Shown here: positions 26,785 to 34,943 of the stretch, in pieces
Position numbering within the stretch: position 1 is the first letter of the stretch
How the letters are laid out: each line of letters begins with the position of its first letter
NCBI RefSeq assembly: GCF_051045985.1
Contig: NZ_CP157350.1
Location: forward strand, 682,001-746,000
DNA length: 64,000 nt
Reading direction: 5' to 3'
Source: Scardovia wiggsiae
GTDB lineage: Bacteria > Actinomycetota > Actinomycetes > Actinomycetales > Bifidobacteriaceae
The notes under the pieces: model-generated
The model's input: the letters and a program-made list of their open reading frames with translations, nothing else
Told to the model about the DNA's origin: nothing
The model's database searches: none
Translations under genes and position numbers: made by a program

Positions 26785-28349
26785 GTGCGGGCGGACGGGC
26801 GGCGCAGGGCCGTATATTCCCTTCCTACCCTGACCTGCGCCTCGCCAACCTTACGGTATGGGATACCGGTAAAACTGTAGATATGCTCCTCCGCGGCAGC
26901 AAAGGTGCGGGCGGGGACCGTGTGCCTGCCGGGGAACAGAACGGTCCTGTGGCCATTGACTGCACAGGTCTGACGGTTGCTCCCGGCTTCCGCGACCCCC
27001 ATGTCCATTTCCGTGATCCCGGGCAGACTGATAAAGAGACGATGTCCAGCGGAAGCGCTGCAGCTGCACATGGCGGATACACGGGCGTGCTTATTATGCC
27101 TAACACTGTGCCCGCCCTTGACGGAGCACATATTGATGGAGGGTTCCGCGGATACAGTTCCGTCCTTGACTATCTCAATGATTATGAAATAGCCAATTCA
27201 TGCATCCTTCCTGTTAAATATGCGTTATGCGCCGCGGCTTCCCGCGGACGTGAGGGTACAGAAGCATCGGATCCCGAGGACTGGCAGCATGGCCTCCGTT
27301 TCCCGGCCCATCCCGTTATCGCAGTCAGCGATGACGGTGCCTCGGTGCCTGAGCGTATCCTCCCGCAGGTCCTTGCTGCTGCAGCCCGCAGCAATATTAT
27401 TTTTATTGACCATTGCGAGCATCATGACAGCGGGGTCATCAACGACGGTAGCGTATCTGCCCGGCTGGGCCTTCCGGGGATACCCGCTTCAACAGAATCA
27501 GATATTGTGGCAAGGGATGTCGCTTTTGCCCGCAGGACAGGCGTGCATATCCATCTTCAGCATGTCAGCACTGCTGCTTCATTCGATATTATCCGCCGGG
27601 CCAAGGCCGAGGGGATACGCATCACTTGTGAAACAGCCCCGCATTATTGTGCCTTGAATGATACCGCTGTAGAACTGTACGGTACCTATGCCAAGATGAA
27701 CCCGCCGCTGCGCTCCGAAGCAGACAGGCAGGCTGTACTGGCTGCCATTGCAGACGGCACTGTGGATATGCTTGCTACAGACCATGCCCCTCATACGGAA
27801 GCGGAAAAAAGCCGCAGCCTGATGGATGCGCCGAACGGCATTATCGGGCTGGAAACTGCTTATGCAGTTGCCCATACAGTCCTTGTTGACGGGGATATCA
27901 TTTCCGAGGCCAGGCTGATAGAGCTGATGGCTGTGAATCCCGCACATCTGATGGGCGATGCAGTTTTTGATATTTCTGCACATGCTACTGCCGGCTGCAG
28001 TGTGCGAAGCCTTGGATCAGAGAGGGAATCTGATGCAGGCAGCCCATCCTGCCCGGGGAACGGGAACCCTGTTGTAGACCTGCGGGGGATGAGGCATCAC
28101 AGGTGCTATGTGTGGGGAAGAGGAGGCGGCACTTCGGACGGCACCCCGAGTCCCGCAGCAGCCGATCTGGTGATCCTTGACACTAAGCGTCCCTGGACTA
28201 TAGATTCCTCAGCTTTCCTGTCCCAGGCAAGGAATACGCCATTCAATGGATGGGACGTGACCGGCAGGCCGGCAGCGACAGTCCTGGACGGGCAGCTGTC
28301 GTGGGCAGGGCTGATAGGTGATATAGGGCGGGATTCTGAAAGATTCTGA
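26781..28349 (+). CDS. pyrC: Dihydroorotase
   Basis: PyrC cyclises carbamoyl aspartate to dihydroorotate. The zinc motif DPHVHFRDPGQTDKETM, the histidines of IDHCEHH and HLQHVSTAAS, and ATDHAPHTEAEKS are all present. At 522 residues it is longer than the usual 425-450; the extra length lies in the N-terminus and in a Gly/Ser-rich insertion near residues 400-455, between VNPAHLMG and ADLVILD. The ATGA overlap with pyrI indicates coupled translation. Confidence 0.94.
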   Translation: MSAGGRAAQGRIFPSYPDLRLANLTVWDTGKTVDMLLRGSKGAGGDRVPAGEQNGPVAIDCTGLTVAPGFRDPHVHFRDPGQTDKETMSSGSAAAAHGGYTGVLIMPNTVPALDGAHIDGGFRGYSSVLDYLNDYEIANSCILPVKYALCAAASRGREGTEASDPEDWQHGLRFPAHPVIAVSDDGASVPERILPQVLAAAARSNIIFIDHCEHHDSGVINDGSVSARLGLPGIPASTESDIVARDVAFARRTGVHIHLQHVSTAASFDIIRRAKAEGIRITCETAPHYCALNDTAVELYGTYAKMNPPLRSEADRQAVLAAIADGTVDMLATDHAPHTEAEKSRSLMDAPNGIIGLETAYAVAHTVLVDGDIISEARLIELMAVNPAHLMGDAVFDISAHATAGCSVRSLGSERESDAGSPSCPGNGNPVVDLRGMRHHRCYVWGRGGGTSDGTPSPAAADLVILDTKRPWTIDSSAFLSQARNTPFNGWDVTGRPAATVLDGQLSWAGLIGDIGRDSERF

Positions 28350-28358
28350 AAGGGTATT

Positions 28359-29387
28359 ATGGACAGACTGGCTACAGCTATAGAAAAAATGCACAGCCCC
28401 TGCATTGTAGGGCTGGATCCGCGGCCTGAAGTTATCCCGAGGCAGGTGCTTGAAGATGTATCTTCTGCCGAAAGCCTTGCAGAGGCATATGCGGATTTCA
28501 GCAGGGCTATTATTGATGCTGTCAGCGATATCGTTCCTGCGGTCAAACCCCAGATAGCCATGTACGAAGCACTCGGGCCGGCGGGGATCGGTGCGTACTG
28601 CCGTACAACACGGTATGCGCAGGAGCGGGACCTTTATGTGATAGGTGACATCAAGCGGGGGGATATCGGGAGCACCGCCCAGGCTTATGCGGCGCATTTG
28701 TCAGGTATCCCGGGAATATCAGGCCGGGGGGCTGACGTATGGCACGAAGATGCTGTAACCGTTAACCCGTACCTTGGTATTGACGGTATCAGGCCGTTTA
28801 TTGAGGCAGCTGAAAGGAATGATAAAGATATATTTGTCCTGTGCAGAACATCCAACCCTTCCAGCGCCCAGCTGCAGGATCTGGATATAAAGGATGCAAA
28901 GGGGGCTGCCGGCATTGCGGATACCTGCAGCCTGCAGGGGCCGGCTACAGTCGGCATGTATGTAGCGGAGCTGATAGCACAGTGGGGTGAAGAGTACTGC
29001 GGGGCTTCCGGATATTCCCGCGTCGGGGCGGTAGTGGGGGCGACACATATACAGGATGCCGCCAGATTCCGCAGCCGGATGCCGCATACGATGTTCCTTG
29101 TCCCCGGGTACGGTGTGCAGGGCGGCACTTCAGCTGATGCGGCGGCCCTGTTCAATGCTGACGGGACCGGTGCCGTTGTCAACTCATCCCGAGGTATTAT
29201 TGCCGCATGGAAAAAGGATCCTCAGTATTCGCCGTCCCTTACCAGGGGCCAGGCGCTGGACTGTGCCGCAGCCAGTGCGCACCGTGCCGCAGCAGCAATG
29301 CGGGCTGATATCATCGGATCGCTGAAGCCCGGCAGCACGGAGGCGCATACCGCAGTGTCCCATAACCATCAGCAGAAAGGGTCATAA
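28359..29387 (+). CDS. pyrF: Orotidine 5'-phosphate decarboxylase, type 2
   Basis: PyrF decarboxylates OMP to UMP. The 342-residue product is of the longer mycobacterial/type 2 group. The catalytic Lys-Asp set is in DIKRGDIGSTAQAYA, after the N-terminal GLDPRPE motif. It starts nine bases after pyrC, and its stop overlaps the pyrK start (TAATG). Confidence 0.94.
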   Translation: MDRLATAIEKMHSPCIVGLDPRPEVIPRQVLEDVSSAESLAEAYADFSRAIIDAVSDIVPAVKPQIAMYEALGPAGIGAYCRTTRYAQERDLYVIGDIKRGDIGSTAQAYAAHLSGIPGISGRGADVWHEDAVTVNPYLGIDGIRPFIEAAERNDKDIFVLCRTSNPSSAQLQDLDIKDAKGAAGIADTCSLQGPATVGMYVAELIAQWGEEYCGASGYSRVGAVVGATHIQDAARFRSRMPHTMFLVPGYGVQGGTSADAAALFNADGTGAVVNSSRGIIAAWKKDPQYSPSLTRGQALDCAAASAHRAAAAMRADIIGSLKPGSTEAHTAVSHNHQQKGS

Positions 29388-30265
29388 TGGCGGCAACAGG
29401 TTTTACCAGTACCAGGACGGCTGCTGCTGAGCCTGCGGCCAGCGCTCGGCTTGAGCATATGCATGGGTTCCTCCCGTCGCGCAGAAGTGTGCCGGTAGTG
29501 CGCAAAGAGGAGCTGGCTGAGGGGGTTTTCAGCCTCAGCATCAGGGACGGGTACGCCGCCCGCAACAGTGCTGCCGGGCAGTTTGTCAATGTATATACGC
29601 ATGACGAGCAGAAACTGTTCCCCCGTCCGTTCGGGGTGTGCGGGACCGATGGCGATACGGTGAGTTTCATATTTGCTGTTGTAGGGGGCGGTACAGCGGA
29701 GATCAGCAGCCTTGAGGCAGGGGATTATGTTGATATCCTCGGCCCCCTCGGCAAGCCCTATTCCATTGAAGATAACAGGGAATATCTCCTTGTCGGGGGA
29801 GGGCTCGGCATACCGCCGCTTATCTATGCGGCGCAGAAAATCGCTGATATGCAGGGGGTCCGGACTACAGCCCTTTTCGGGTACAGGGATACCCGCTTTG
29901 CTGACAGCATTATCGGCAGATACGCTGATACTGCATATTCCATCACCAATGCTGAAGGCAACGTCATAACACTGCTTGACCGATGGGACCAGGGGAAAAG
30001 GCACTTTACCGGCAGCAGTGAAGGCGGTTCAGCTGAAATCTTATGCTGCGGGCCCGAAGCCATGATGCGGGCTGTGCACCGCTGGGCAGCTGCACATGGC
30101 ATGCCGGCGCAGTTCAGCCTGGAAGAACGTATGGGATGCGGGTACGGCGCATGCTTTGCGTGCGTTGCCCCGACCGTTACAGGATACAGAAAAGTATGCC
30201 TTGACGGCCCGGTTTTCTCCGCAGAAGAGCTGGTATGGGGCCAGGGAAAGGAAGGGGACAGATAA
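29387..30265 (+). CDS. pyrK: Dihydroorotate dehydrogenase B, electron transfer subunit
   Basis: PyrK carries FAD and a [2Fe-2S] cluster and passes electrons from dihydroorotate dehydrogenase to NAD+. The 292-residue protein has the FAD-binding RPFGVCG region, the nucleotide-binding VGGGLGIPPL region and the cluster cysteines in MGCGYGACFAC plus a later Cys in KVCLDGP. The first 35 residues are a poorly conserved extension. Pairing with pyrD marks the NAD-dependent class 1B enzyme. Confidence 0.94.
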   Translation: MAATGFTSTRTAAAEPAASARLEHMHGFLPSRRSVPVVRKEELAEGVFSLSIRDGYAARNSAAGQFVNVYTHDEQKLFPRPFGVCGTDGDTVSFIFAVVGGGTAEISSLEAGDYVDILGPLGKPYSIEDNREYLLVGGGLGIPPLIYAAQKIADMQGVRTTALFGYRDTRFADSIIGRYADTAYSITNAEGNVITLLDRWDQGKRHFTGSSEGGSAEILCCGPEAMMRAVHRWAAAHGMPAQFSLEERMGCGYGACFACVAPTVTGYRKVCLDGPVFSAEELVWGQGKEGDR

Positions 30266-31278
30266 TGGTAATGGCGGATATAACCGGGCGCGGCATCCGT
30301 AAAAGTGCCTGCAGCGGCATCCAGGGGAGCAGCGATGCGTATTCAACGGCACAGTCCTGTATCCATCAGTGGAAACATGGCACGGTCGTTGCGGGGGTCC
30401 CATGGAAAAACCCGGTAGGTACAGCCTCCGGCACATTCAACCTTGATGCATGCGGACGGTTCTATGATGTTTCGCAGCTTGGCTCAGTAACGACTAAAGG
30501 GGTTTCACCTGTACCGTGGCAGGGCAATCCGGTCCCCAGGACAGCGGAGGCTGCTGCAGGCAGCGTTAATGCTGTCGGTCTGCAGAACCCCGGGGTAGAT
30601 GTATACCTCAGGGATGAACTGCCCCGGCTCAAGCACTTGGGAGCAACTGTTATCACTAATGTTGCCGGCCATAGTGACGATGACTACTGCCGGGTCGTTG
30701 AAAAGCTTGCTGACAGCCAGGCTGATATGCTTGAGATCAATGTCAGCTGCCCTAATGTATCTGCCGGGGGGATGGCTGTAGGGAGCGATCCTGCGGCACT
30801 TGAACGGCTGATGAAAAAGCTCCGTCCCTTAACAGGCAAGCCGATGATCATCAAGCTCACCCCCAATATTACAGATATCACTGTTGTGGCCAGGGCAGCT
30901 GCCGATAACGGCGCTGATGCCCTGAGCATGATCAATACATTCGTAGGCATGAGGATCAACGTGGACACAGGGAAACCGATAATCGCCAATATCACAGGAG
31001 GCGTGTCCGGACCTGCTATCCATCCCATGGCCCTGGCATTTGTATATAAAGTCAGGCAGGCGCTCCCTATGATGCCGATCATAGGGATCGGCGGCATCTC
31101 AAATGCTGATGACGCCCTGGAATTCCTGTATGCGGGTGCGAATGCCGTTGAGGTCGGTTCAGCTGCGCTCCTTGACCCTGTAGCCCCTCTGCGTATAGCG
31201 GCTGACCTTGATAAAAAACTGGACGAGCGCCCCGAGCTTGCGGACTCTCTGGCGAAAGGGGAAACATGGGCAATATAA
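30265..31278 (+). CDS. pyrD: Dihydroorotate dehydrogenase B, catalytic subunit
   Basis: PyrD oxidises dihydroorotate to orotate with FMN. Class 1 features are NPVGTASGTFN, the catalytic cysteine in NVSCPNVSAGG and the FMN-binding GIGGISNADDALEFLYAGA. I start at ATG 30265, which overlaps the pyrK stop; the open frame reaches 30235 and ATG 30271 is also possible. The 40-residue N-terminal extension before the barrel is unusual. It overlaps pyrE by 13 bases. Confidence 0.94.
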   Translation: MVMADITGRGIRKSACSGIQGSSDAYSTAQSCIHQWKHGTVVAGVPWKNPVGTASGTFNLDACGRFYDVSQLGSVTTKGVSPVPWQGNPVPRTAEAAAGSVNAVGLQNPGVDVYLRDELPRLKHLGATVITNVAGHSDDDYCRVVEKLADSQADMLEINVSCPNVSAGGMAVGSDPAALERLMKKLRPLTGKPMIIKLTPNITDITVVARAAADNGADALSMINTFVGMRINVDTGKPIIANITGGVSGPAIHPMALAFVYKVRQALPMMPIIGIGGISNADDALEFLYAGANAVEVGSAALLDPVAPLRIAADLDKKLDERPELADSLAKGETWAI

Positions 31279-32030
31279 GTCACTCACATAATTCCGGCAG
31301 TACAGCATCCTATGCCTGCGGCGGGCAGAGCAGACCCGACAGCGGCAGCCTGGGCAGGGAATTCACGCGCTTCCTTTTGGATTGCCGTGCCCTCAGTTTT
31401 GGCGAATTTACCTTGAAATCCGGCCGTGTCTCCCCGTATTTCATCAATGCAGGATCGTTCAACGATGGCGGGAAAATAGCAGAACTGGGAGGTTTTTATG
31501 CTGCCGCAGTCAGGAATGCTGTAAGCAGCGGCACCATCAGCTGCAGCTTTGATACTGTTTTTGGCCCTGCGTATAAAGGCATACCGCTGGCCGTATCTAC
31601 GGCAATGGCATTATCGGGCGACGGTAATGCTGTTGGGTATACCTTTGACAGGAAAGAGGCTAAAGACCATGGTGACGGCGGCCTGTTTGTCGGCACGCAG
31701 CTCAAAGACGGCATGAAGGTCCTGCTGGTTGATGATGTGATGACCGCAGGGACGGCGATCCGGGAAGTTATCCCCAAACTTAAAGGTACTGCGGATGTAC
31801 AGATAGCCGGCCTTGTCCTCAGCGTTGACCGCATGGAAAAGACAAGCGGCTCGGACATGTCTGCCGTGCAGTCAGTCAGCAGGGAGTTCGGTTTCCCGGT
31901 TATTGCAATCGCAACGATACGGCAGATACTGGATTCTGCCAGATCCCTTACCGGTCCGGATGGCACACCTGTACTGGACAGCAGCCTTTATGGGCAGGCC
32001 CTGCAGTATCTGGATAAATACGGTGCCTGA
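31266..32030 (+). CDS. pyrE: Orotate phosphoribosyltransferase
   Basis: PyrE joins orotate to PRPP, giving OMP. The PRPP-binding motif VLLVDDVMTAGTAIRE and upstream FGPAYKGIPLAV are intact. At 254 residues it has an N-terminal extension of about 35 Gly/Ser-rich residues over the usual 210-230. It is the last gene of the pyrimidine operon; a weak hairpin GCAGGCA/TGCCTGC (32038-32059) without a T-run follows. Confidence 0.94.
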   Translation: MGNISHSHNSGSTASYACGGQSRPDSGSLGREFTRFLLDCRALSFGEFTLKSGRVSPYFINAGSFNDGGKIAELGGFYAAAVRNAVSSGTISCSFDTVFGPAYKGIPLAVSTAMALSGDGNAVGYTFDRKEAKDHGDGGLFVGTQLKDGMKVLLVDDVMTAGTAIREVIPKLKGTADVQIAGLVLSVDRMEKTSGSDMSAVQSVSREFGFPVIAIATIRQILDSARSLTGPDGTPVLDSSLYGQALQYLDKYGA

Positions 32031-32075
32031 CTTATAGGCAGGCAGCCGGCGGTGCCTGCAGCTCAAAGCTAGATA

Positions 32076-32996
32076 CTAGATAAGCGTATGCCCGTGGGAG
32101 GATACAACATCTTTCAGCTTGGACAGATAGTATTCGGCTGCCCGGGACAGGTTCGCCCTTTCATTCCCGATCCATCCCAAAAGCATGGTTTCAGGCGAAT
32201 CCAGCGGTACAGCTATGATCTTTTCGCTGTCGAGGTCCTCATTATTAATACCGGTGCAGATGGTATATCCGTTCAGGCCGACGATAAAATTGAAAATCGT
32301 GGCCCGGTCGCTGACATTGATCTTTTTACGCGAATATTTGGGCCATATAGCCTCTTCGTAAAAGTAGAAGCTCCCCTCTTCGCCCTGGTCGTACTGGAGG
32401 AAGGGGTACGGTTCGAGGTCCTGCAAAGTTACCACCTCCTTTGAAGCCAGGGGGTTCTTCCGTGAAAGGTATACATGGAGGGAGGCGGTGAACAGGGGGT
32501 GGAATTCCAGGTGCTTTTCCCTTAAGAGCTTGCTGATGACATCACGGTTGAAATCTGACGTATACAGGATGCCGATCTCTGACTGCATATTGGCTACGGA
32601 ATTGATGATATCCCGAGTGCGCATCTCACGGATGGCAAATTCGTATTCATCGGTCTGTGTTTCGCGGATCATTTCCACGAACGCTTCAATAGCGAACATA
32701 TAATGCTGGGTCGCCACATGGCACAGCTGCTTGCGGGGTATCGTATGCTTATACCGGCTTTCGAGGAGGGCTGTCTGGTCAAGGACCTGATGCGCGTACC
32801 TGATGAATTCCTGCCCGTCAACCGTCAGGGATATCCCCTGGGGCGAACGGGTGAAAATCTCGATATTCATCTCTTTCTCAAGCTCTTTTATTGCCGAACT
32901 CAATGCAGGCTGGGAAATATAGAGCTCTTTTGAAGCCTCATTCATGGACCCGCATTCGACGATTTTGACAACATATTTTAACTGCAGTAATGTCAT
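32076..32996 (-). CDS. LysR-family transcriptional regulator, probably leaderless
   Basis: A 306-residue LysR regulator. The winged helix-turn-helix is in residues 1-60 (SMNEASKELYISQPALSSAI), followed by the linker helix and the effector-binding domain. No ribosome-binding site stands before the ATG; instead TATAAA (33005-33010, read on the minus strand) lies eight bases before it, as expected for a leaderless mRNA. It is convergent with pyrE and not divergent from any gene of obvious function, so its target is unknown. Confidence 0.88.
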   Translation of the reverse strand: MTLLQLKYVVKIVECGSMNEASKELYISQPALSSAIKELEKEMNIEIFTRSPQGISLTVDGQEFIRYAHQVLDQTALLESRYKHTIPRKQLCHVATQHYMFAIEAFVEMIRETQTDEYEFAIREMRTRDIINSVANMQSEIGILYTSDFNRDVISKLLREKHLEFHPLFTASLHVYLSRKNPLASKEVVTLQDLEPYPFLQYDQGEEGSFYFYEEAIWPKYSRKKINVSDRATIFNFIVGLNGYTICTGINNEDLDSEKIIAVPLDSPETMLLGWIGNERANLSRAAEYYLSKLKDVVSSHGHTLI

Positions 32997-33099
32997 AACA
33001 AATATTTATACCAATATCCGAATACAGAAGATCGATTTATATCGCATGCCGTCTCGCCATATGGGACGGCAGGGGGACGGCAGCACTTGCAGAATGCTG

Positions 33100-34695
33100 T
33101 TACTCCTCGGCTACAAGGTCAAGATATCCGTCATCCCATAAATCCTCATCGCCATCGGGCAGGAGGAGCACCCGCTCAGGATCCAGGGCTTTGACCGCTC
33201 CTTCATCATGGGTCACAAGGACGATAGCACCCTCATATTTGGCAATAGCTTTAAGTATCTCATCGCGGCTTGCCGGGTCAAGGTTATTCGTCGGCTCATC
33301 CAGGAGCAGCACATTGGCCCCGCTTGTTACCAGCGTTGCGAGCGCCAGGCGGGTCTTTTCCCCACCTGACAGTACGGCGGCCGGTTTGAAGACGTCATCG
33401 CCGGAAAAGAGGAAACTGCCCAGGATGGACCGGACATGCGTATCATCAAGGTCAGGAGCGACATGCTGGAGGTTTTCCAGTACTGTGGCGCCTGTATCCA
33501 AGGTATCATGTTCCTGTGCAAAATAGCCTATCTTTGCACCATGCCCGTATTCGACTTCGCCTGTATCGGGGGTATCCTCAGAGGCGAGTATACGCAGTGT
33601 CGTAGTTTTTCCTGCACCGTTATATCCAAGGATCACGACGCGGGAGCCTTTGTCAATAGCAAGGCTGATCCCTGCGAATACGATATTCGATCCGTACGCC
33701 TTGGAAATATCTTTAGCCATGATAGGCGTCCTCCCACAGGGCTGAGGGGTAGGGAAGCGGATATCGGCAACTTTTTCCCGCTGTGATTCCCCCTGTGTCC
33801 CCTCCAGCAGCTTTTCCGCCCTGCGCATCATATTCTGTGCGGCAACGGCTTTTGTGGCTTTCGCGTGGAGGCGGATCCCCTGCTTCATCAGCCGGTCGGC
33901 TTTCTTCTGAGCGACCTCGCGTTCGCGCCTCCGCCTTTCCTCGTCAACGGCCCGTTGGTGGAGGTATGCCTGCCATCCCATCGAATACATATCGATATGC
34001 GCCGTTAGAGCGTCAAGATGCCATATTTTATTGACGGTCTCGCCTAAAAGCTCGGTCGAATGGGAGATGACAAGAAGTCCTTTATCGTATGAAGCTAGAT
34101 ACTTCTGAAGCCATTCAATGGAATCGGCATCAAGATGGTTTGTCGGTTCGTCCAGGATGAGCGTATCCGCATCGGAGAAAAGGATGCGGGCCAGTTCAAT
34201 ACGCCTGCGCTGGCCGCCGGACAGGTTGCCGAGCGGATTCTTGAGGATATCCTGCGGTATGCCCAGGCTTTCTGCCATAACTATTGCATCGGACTGTGCC
34301 GCGTATCCGCCTGCATTCTCAAAATCCTGCATTGCTGTGTCATATCTGCGCATAGCCTTTTCCATCAGTGCGGGATCGGTCATATCATTTTCTGCTTTGC
34401 GCAGCCGTGAAATGATAGAAGAGATATTACGCGCGCTCATTATGCGGTCCAGTGCTGGCTGCCCCTGGTCTGCTGCATGGGTGTCCTGGGGGAGATAACC
34501 CAGTTTCCCCGTGGTGCGGACCGTCCCGGATGACGGTAGGGCTTCCCCCGTGATAACACGCGTCAGGGTGGTTTTGCCGGCGCCGTTACGTCCCACAAGG
34601 CCGATACGGTCACCTTTGGATACGGTAAAATCTGTAGGGGCCAGCAAAAGCCTTGCGCCTATGCGGATCTCCAGGCCATGCGCCTCAATCGTCAT
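33100..34695 (-). CDS. ABC-F family ATPase
   Basis: A 531-residue protein with two ATP-binding domains and no membrane segment. Domain 1 has GRNGAGKTTL and LSGGQRRRIELARIL; domain 2 has GYNGAGKTTTLRIL and LSGGEKTRLALATL; the charged linker between them (residues about 240-300) is typical of ABC-F proteins, which act on the ribosome as translation or antibiotic-protection factors. It belongs to the Uup/EttA-like housekeeping branch or a resistance branch; the sequence alone does not decide. Divergent from uvrA. Confidence 0.9.
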   Translation of the reverse strand: MTIEAHGLEIRIGARLLLAPTDFTVSKGDRIGLVGRNGAGKTTLTRVITGEALPSSGTVRTTGKLGYLPQDTHAADQGQPALDRIMSARNISSIISRLRKAENDMTDPALMEKAMRRYDTAMQDFENAGGYAAQSDAIVMAESLGIPQDILKNPLGNLSGGQRRRIELARILFSDADTLILDEPTNHLDADSIEWLQKYLASYDKGLLVISHSTELLGETVNKIWHLDALTAHIDMYSMGWQAYLHQRAVDEERRRREREVAQKKADRLMKQGIRLHAKATKAVAAQNMMRRAEKLLEGTQGESQREKVADIRFPTPQPCGRTPIMAKDISKAYGSNIVFAGISLAIDKGSRVVILGYNGAGKTTTLRILASEDTPDTGEVEYGHGAKIGYFAQEHDTLDTGATVLENLQHVAPDLDDTHVRSILGSFLFSGDDVFKPAAVLSGGEKTRLALATLVTSGANVLLLDEPTNNLDPASRDEILKAIAKYEGAIVLVTHDEGAVKALDPERVLLLPDGDEDLWDDGYLDLVAEE

Positions 34696-34868
34696 AACAG
34701 TCCTATCCCGTAACTTGTGTGACCGTACAGCTTTTCATTGTAAATGTCCGGTCAAACATACAGGGACGCCTGCAGCATAAAAATGCTTAAGGGGAGGATG
34801 CATGTCCAAGAACAGGCAGTGTTATCTGAATTATCTGACGGGGGACGCGGTTTCCGGGTTGTCGGATA

Positions 34869-34884
34869 TCGAACGGATGTTCGA
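34869..34884 (+). promoter_or_regulatory. LexA-binding SOS box before uvrA
   Basis: TCGAACGGATGTTCGA is a perfect palindromic match to the Gram-positive LexA consensus CGAAC-N4-GTTCG. An extended -10 box, TGC followed by TATCAT (34894-34899), lies just downstream, so a bound repressor would cover the -35 region. The ATG of uvrA is 60 bases further. Damage induction of uvrA is the expected result. Confidence 0.92.
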
Positions 34885-34943
34885 TTACCGTGCTATCATC
34901 TTCTTGTTGTATATGTGTAAAGCTGATATAGACGCGAGGTTTT

